Positions 62,157 to 64,000 of a stretch of 64,000 nucleotides of DNA are shown piece by piece. The translations under genes and the position numbers were made by a program. The notes below the pieces were generated by a model. The model did not search any database. It was given only the letters and a program-made list of their open reading frames with translations, and was not told where the DNA came from. Location: the NCBI RefSeq assembly GCF_022024035.1, contig NZ_CP091787.1:1240001-1304000 (forward strand), written 5' to 3'. Each line of letters starts with the position of its first letter. Position 1 is the stretch's first letter. Source of the DNA: Prevotella sp. E13-17 (GTDB lineage Bacteria; Bacteroidota; Bacteroidia; Bacteroidales; Bacteroidaceae).

Positions 62157-62735
62157 TCAATGACAACCATTGCCGCAGTTTCCACCGCAGCCTCCACCGC
62201 ATTCGCCGCCACAACCGCCACCGCAGTTGCCGCATTCGCCACTCAGATGATTGAGTAGCTTCTGGATTTCTTCGTTGGTAGCCTCGCGATTTTCCAGCAC
62301 ATTGCCTGTAAATTGCAGGGTTTTTCCAGCCAATGGATGATTAGTGTCGAGTGTGACGCCATCGGCTTCAACCTTATCGACGCGCACCATGAAGCGCTTC
62401 TCCTCGCTGTCCATCATGGTGATGACGGCACCTGGGAAGATGTTTGTTTCGTCGAACTTACCGTTTACCTCGAAAATTTCGCGTCCTACCTTATGTACAC
62501 CCTCAGGCTGATATTCACCGAAAGCCTCGGCAGGAGCCAGTGTGAAATCGAATGATGCGCCAGCCTCCAAATCGATAAGGCGGTTCTCGAAGCCATCCAG
62601 AGAGAAGCCGAAGCCGCTGATGAAATTGAACGGACGGTCTTTCTGCGTTTCTTCTTCTAGATTCTTGGTGCCCTCTTTGTCGATAGAGTAGAGCTGATAG
62701 CTCACAGAGATGTACTTGTTCTGTTTCTTGTCCAT
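62157..62735 (-). CDS. SlyD-like FKBP prolyl isomerase with Cys/Gly-rich metal-binding tail
   Basis: 192 residues. The FKBP domain with inserted flap (PFNFISGFGFSLDGFENRLI; FDFTLAPAEAFGEYQPEGVH; TLDTNHPLAGKTLQFTGNV) matches SlyD-type isomerases. The tail after SGE has seven cysteines in Cys-Gly repeats ending CH, expected to bind zinc or nickel. In other bacteria such tails store or deliver metal. Its promoter is TACCTTTG at 62765-62772. Confidence 0.9.
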   Translation of the reverse strand: MDKKQNKYISVSYQLYSIDKEGTKNLEEETQKDRPFNFISGFGFSLDGFENRLIDLEAGASFDFTLAPAEAFGEYQPEGVHKVGREIFEVNGKFDETNIFPGAVITMMDSEEKRFMVRVDKVEADGVTLDTNHPLAGKTLQFTGNVLENREATNEEIQKLLNHLSGECGNCGGGCGGECGGGCGGNCGNGCH

Positions 62736-62764
62736 TTCTTGTTGATTGTTATATAATTGCCTTG

Positions 62765-62772
62765 CAAAGGTA
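62765..62772 (-). promoter_or_regulatory. Promoter -7 box of the isomerase gene
   Basis: TACCTTTG on the minus strand (CAAAGGTA on plus), 30 nt upstream of ATG 62735. Confidence 0.7.
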
Positions 62773-62931
62773 CGAATTTATTCATAATTATTTGCAAGTA
62801 GAACTAATAAATAATCTTAAGTCAGACTCTCAAAAGGGTTTGATTGTTGATTTTCGTCAATAAAAGGGACTGTTATCGCACACAATTGCAAAAAATCCAT
62901 TGCCACTTCATAAAAACATCATACCTTTGCA

Positions 62932-62939
62932 TCGTCAAA
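62932..62939 (+). promoter_or_regulatory. Promoter -7 box of the small secreted protein gene
   Basis: TACCTTTG, 150 nt before ATG 63090. The long leader may hold a post-transcriptional control element. Confidence 0.65.
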
Positions 62940-63089
62940 AGGAAACAAATCCTGATGACTAAGGATAACAAAAAGGATAACATTAAAAGAAAGTAAGGAC
63001 TTGAAAGGGATTTATAAAGTAGAAAAAAAAGAAAAAGGATAACCAACACACCCTGAAGGTTCTGAGTAAAAAAAGAAAGGAAAGAAATT

Positions 63090-63449
63090 ATGAAAAAGAT
63101 TGTTTTGATGGTTGTAGCAATGTTGAGCATGACAATGACTTATGCAGAGAATGAGAACAACAATGCAACTCTGAATGCTGATGCTTACAATATGAACATC
63201 AACATGCGTAAGTTAGCCGTAACATTGGGTCTGAATGGCGATCAGATGGAGGCTGTTGAGGACATTCACAACAACTTCTGCAACGAGATGAAGTTGGCAG
63301 CTGCTGCAAACAGCGACGAGCGCGCGGCTTTGGTTGACAATGCAGTACGCAAGGATATCCGTTATATGCACTACGTTCTTGACCGCAAACAGTACAGAAC
63401 ATACTTGATGCTGCTCAACGTAACACTGCAGAATCGTGGTTTGAAATAA
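63090..63449 (+). CDS. Small secreted helical protein (Prevotella-type, unknown function)
   Basis: 119 residues with a signal peptide ending MTYAEN, then helical segments: NMNINMRKLAVTLGLNGDQM, EAVEDIHNNFCNEMKLAA and RKDIRYMHYVLDRKQYRTYL. The helix pattern recalls CpxP/Spy-like small periplasmic proteins, but no LTxxQ motif is seen, so the similarity is only general. Strong terminator after it (63486) and long leader suggest high expression. Confidence 0.7.
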   Translation: MKKIVLMVVAMLSMTMTYAENENNNATLNADAYNMNINMRKLAVTLGLNGDQMEAVEDIHNNFCNEMKLAAAANSDERAALVDNAVRKDIRYMHYVLDRKQYRTYLMLLNVTLQNRGLK

Positions 63450-63485
63450 TAGTTTTAAGTGAATAATATTAACTGAAGGTTACAG

Positions 63486-63524
63486 GAGGTGCACTCTTCG
63501 TGGGGTGCGCCTCTTGTTTTTTTT
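63486..63524 (+). terminator. Rho-independent terminator
   Basis: GAGGTGCACTC (63486-63496) pairs with GGGTGCGCCTC (63503-63513) with G-T pairs, then TTG and eight T. Confidence 0.88.
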
Positions 63525-63557
63525 ATTGAATTGCTTGGAATCTTCAATATTAATGAC

Positions 63558-63565
63558 TAATTTTG
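63558..63565 (+). promoter_or_regulatory. Promoter -7 box of the M48 gene
   Basis: TAATTTTG, 22 nt before ATG 63588. Confidence 0.65.
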
Positions 63566-63587
63566 TTGCCAAAATAATATTGAGCAC

Positions 63588-64000
63588 ATGAAAAATATTC
63601 GTATCATTCTTTTGGCGCTGGTGTCGTCTGTCTTGTTTGGATGTGGTACCACATCAACAGTGCCCATCACGGGGCGTAAGCAGAATTTGTTGGTTAACGA
63701 CCAAGAGGTACTGACACTCTCATACCAACAATACCAGCAGTACATGCAAAGTGCAAAACCATCGACCAATGCCAGCAATGTGGCAATGGTGAAGCGAGTG
63801 GGGCAGAATCTGGCCAATGCTGTGGTGAAATATCTGAATGCGCATGGTTTAGGCAATGAAGTGTCGCAATATCAGTGGGAATTCAATTTAGTTCAGGAAC
63901 GTTCGGTTAATGCTTTTTGTATGCCTGGAGGAAAGATTGTGGTGTATGAAGGACTTTTGCCCGTGACGCGCGACGAATCATCTCTGGCTGTTGTACTTGG
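63588..64000 (+). CDS. M48-family metallopeptidase lipoprotein, 5' part
   Basis: The frame runs from ATG 63588 to the window edge (137 codons). It has a lipoprotein signal (IILLALVSSVLFGCG, lipobox FGC), then the start of an M48 domain: VPITGRKQNLLVNDQEVL, VKRVGQNLANAV, SVNAFCMPGGKIVVYEGLLP. The HExxH zinc site would follow outside the window. Family: periplasmic/outer-membrane quality-control peptidases such as BepA/LoiP. Confidence 0.85.
   Translation, partial: MKNIRIILLALVSSVLFGCGTTSTVPITGRKQNLLVNDQEVLTLSYQQYQQYMQSAKPSTNASNVAMVKRVGQNLANAVVKYLNAHGLGNEVSQYQWEFNLVQERSVNAFCMPGGKIVVYEGLLPVTRDESSLAVVL

Larger units (their letters stand above)
62736..63089. other. Divergent promoter region and long leader
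   Basis: 354 bp without a gene: promoter for the isomerase (62765-62772, minus), a gap, promoter for the small secreted protein (62932-62939, plus) and a 150-nt purine-rich leader with GGATAAC three times (near 62963, 62975 and 63038). I see no known riboswitch. Confidence 0.6.

Overview
The window reads as chromosomal DNA of a member of the Bacteroidales, most likely Prevotellaceae. The grounds are the promoter type (about thirty TAnnTTTG -7 boxes, almost no Shine-Dalgarno sequences), a SusE/F-like protein with a type IX secretion (T9SS)-like C-terminal tail, a smalltalk protein next to an HU-family protein, a Vor-type 2-oxoacid:ferredoxin oxidoreductase operon, GH88/105 and GT4/GT2 families typical of the order, and short GC-rich dispersed repeats. 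I found no rRNA, tRNA or CRISPR array.

Layout. 1-1076: end of a secreted carbohydrate-binding-type protein. 1209-3874: four-gene ferredoxin oxidoreductase operon. 4045-8699 (minus): MetY, a Sel1-repeat protein and two secreted phosphatases. 8900-14015: small secreted and membrane proteins, NIF3, a zinc-ribbon coiled-coil protein, a nuclease-like protein, DNA polymerase III delta and an HTH regulator, with a 770-bp AT-rich gap. 14016-18359: an accessory patch with two diverged copies of a repeat plus smalltalk module, an IS110-type element with a plausible bridge RNA, a truncated lactonase, an HU-like gene and a 190-bp composite inverted repeat. 18360-20029: pyrK-pyrD. 20410-24022: three secreted proteins. 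24056-28466: DUF1573 protein, GH105, aspS, a winged-helix protein with a histone-H1-like tail. 28433-43311: a patchwork of glycosyltransferases and acyltransferases in alternating orientation, several overlapping tail to tail. 42520-45440: an operon with a Wzm/Wzt-type polysaccharide ABC exporter. 45548-55124: an exopolysaccharide operon (receiver protein, initiating sugar transferase, TolC-like protein, Wzz-like protein, Wzy-like protein, three GT2 enzymes). 55275-64000: FHA protein, HU/SPOR protein, rfbC, lipoprotein, NudC-type hydrolase, 5'-nucleotidase, aroC, SlyD-like isomerase, small secreted protein and the start of an M48 peptidase.

How it fits together. The right half is largely a cell-surface glycan factory: initiation (sugar transferase), extension (many GT4/GT2), O-acylation (two acyltransferases), polymerisation (Wzy-like), length control and envelope passage (Wzz-like, TolC-like), and a separate ABC export route. 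The most unusual features are in the exopolysaccharide operon. A stand-alone receiver with all its phosphorylation residues precedes a sugar transferase carrying a degenerate receiver-like N-terminus. Further along, an intact membrane GT2 sits beside a paralogue that has lost all three catalytic motifs. Other points of interest are the IS110 leader RNA, the palindrome at 18020-18209, families of tiny palindromes at convergent gene ends that also lie inside two coding regions, a terminator-bounded candidate small RNA near 60.9 kb, and several nearly leaderless promoters.
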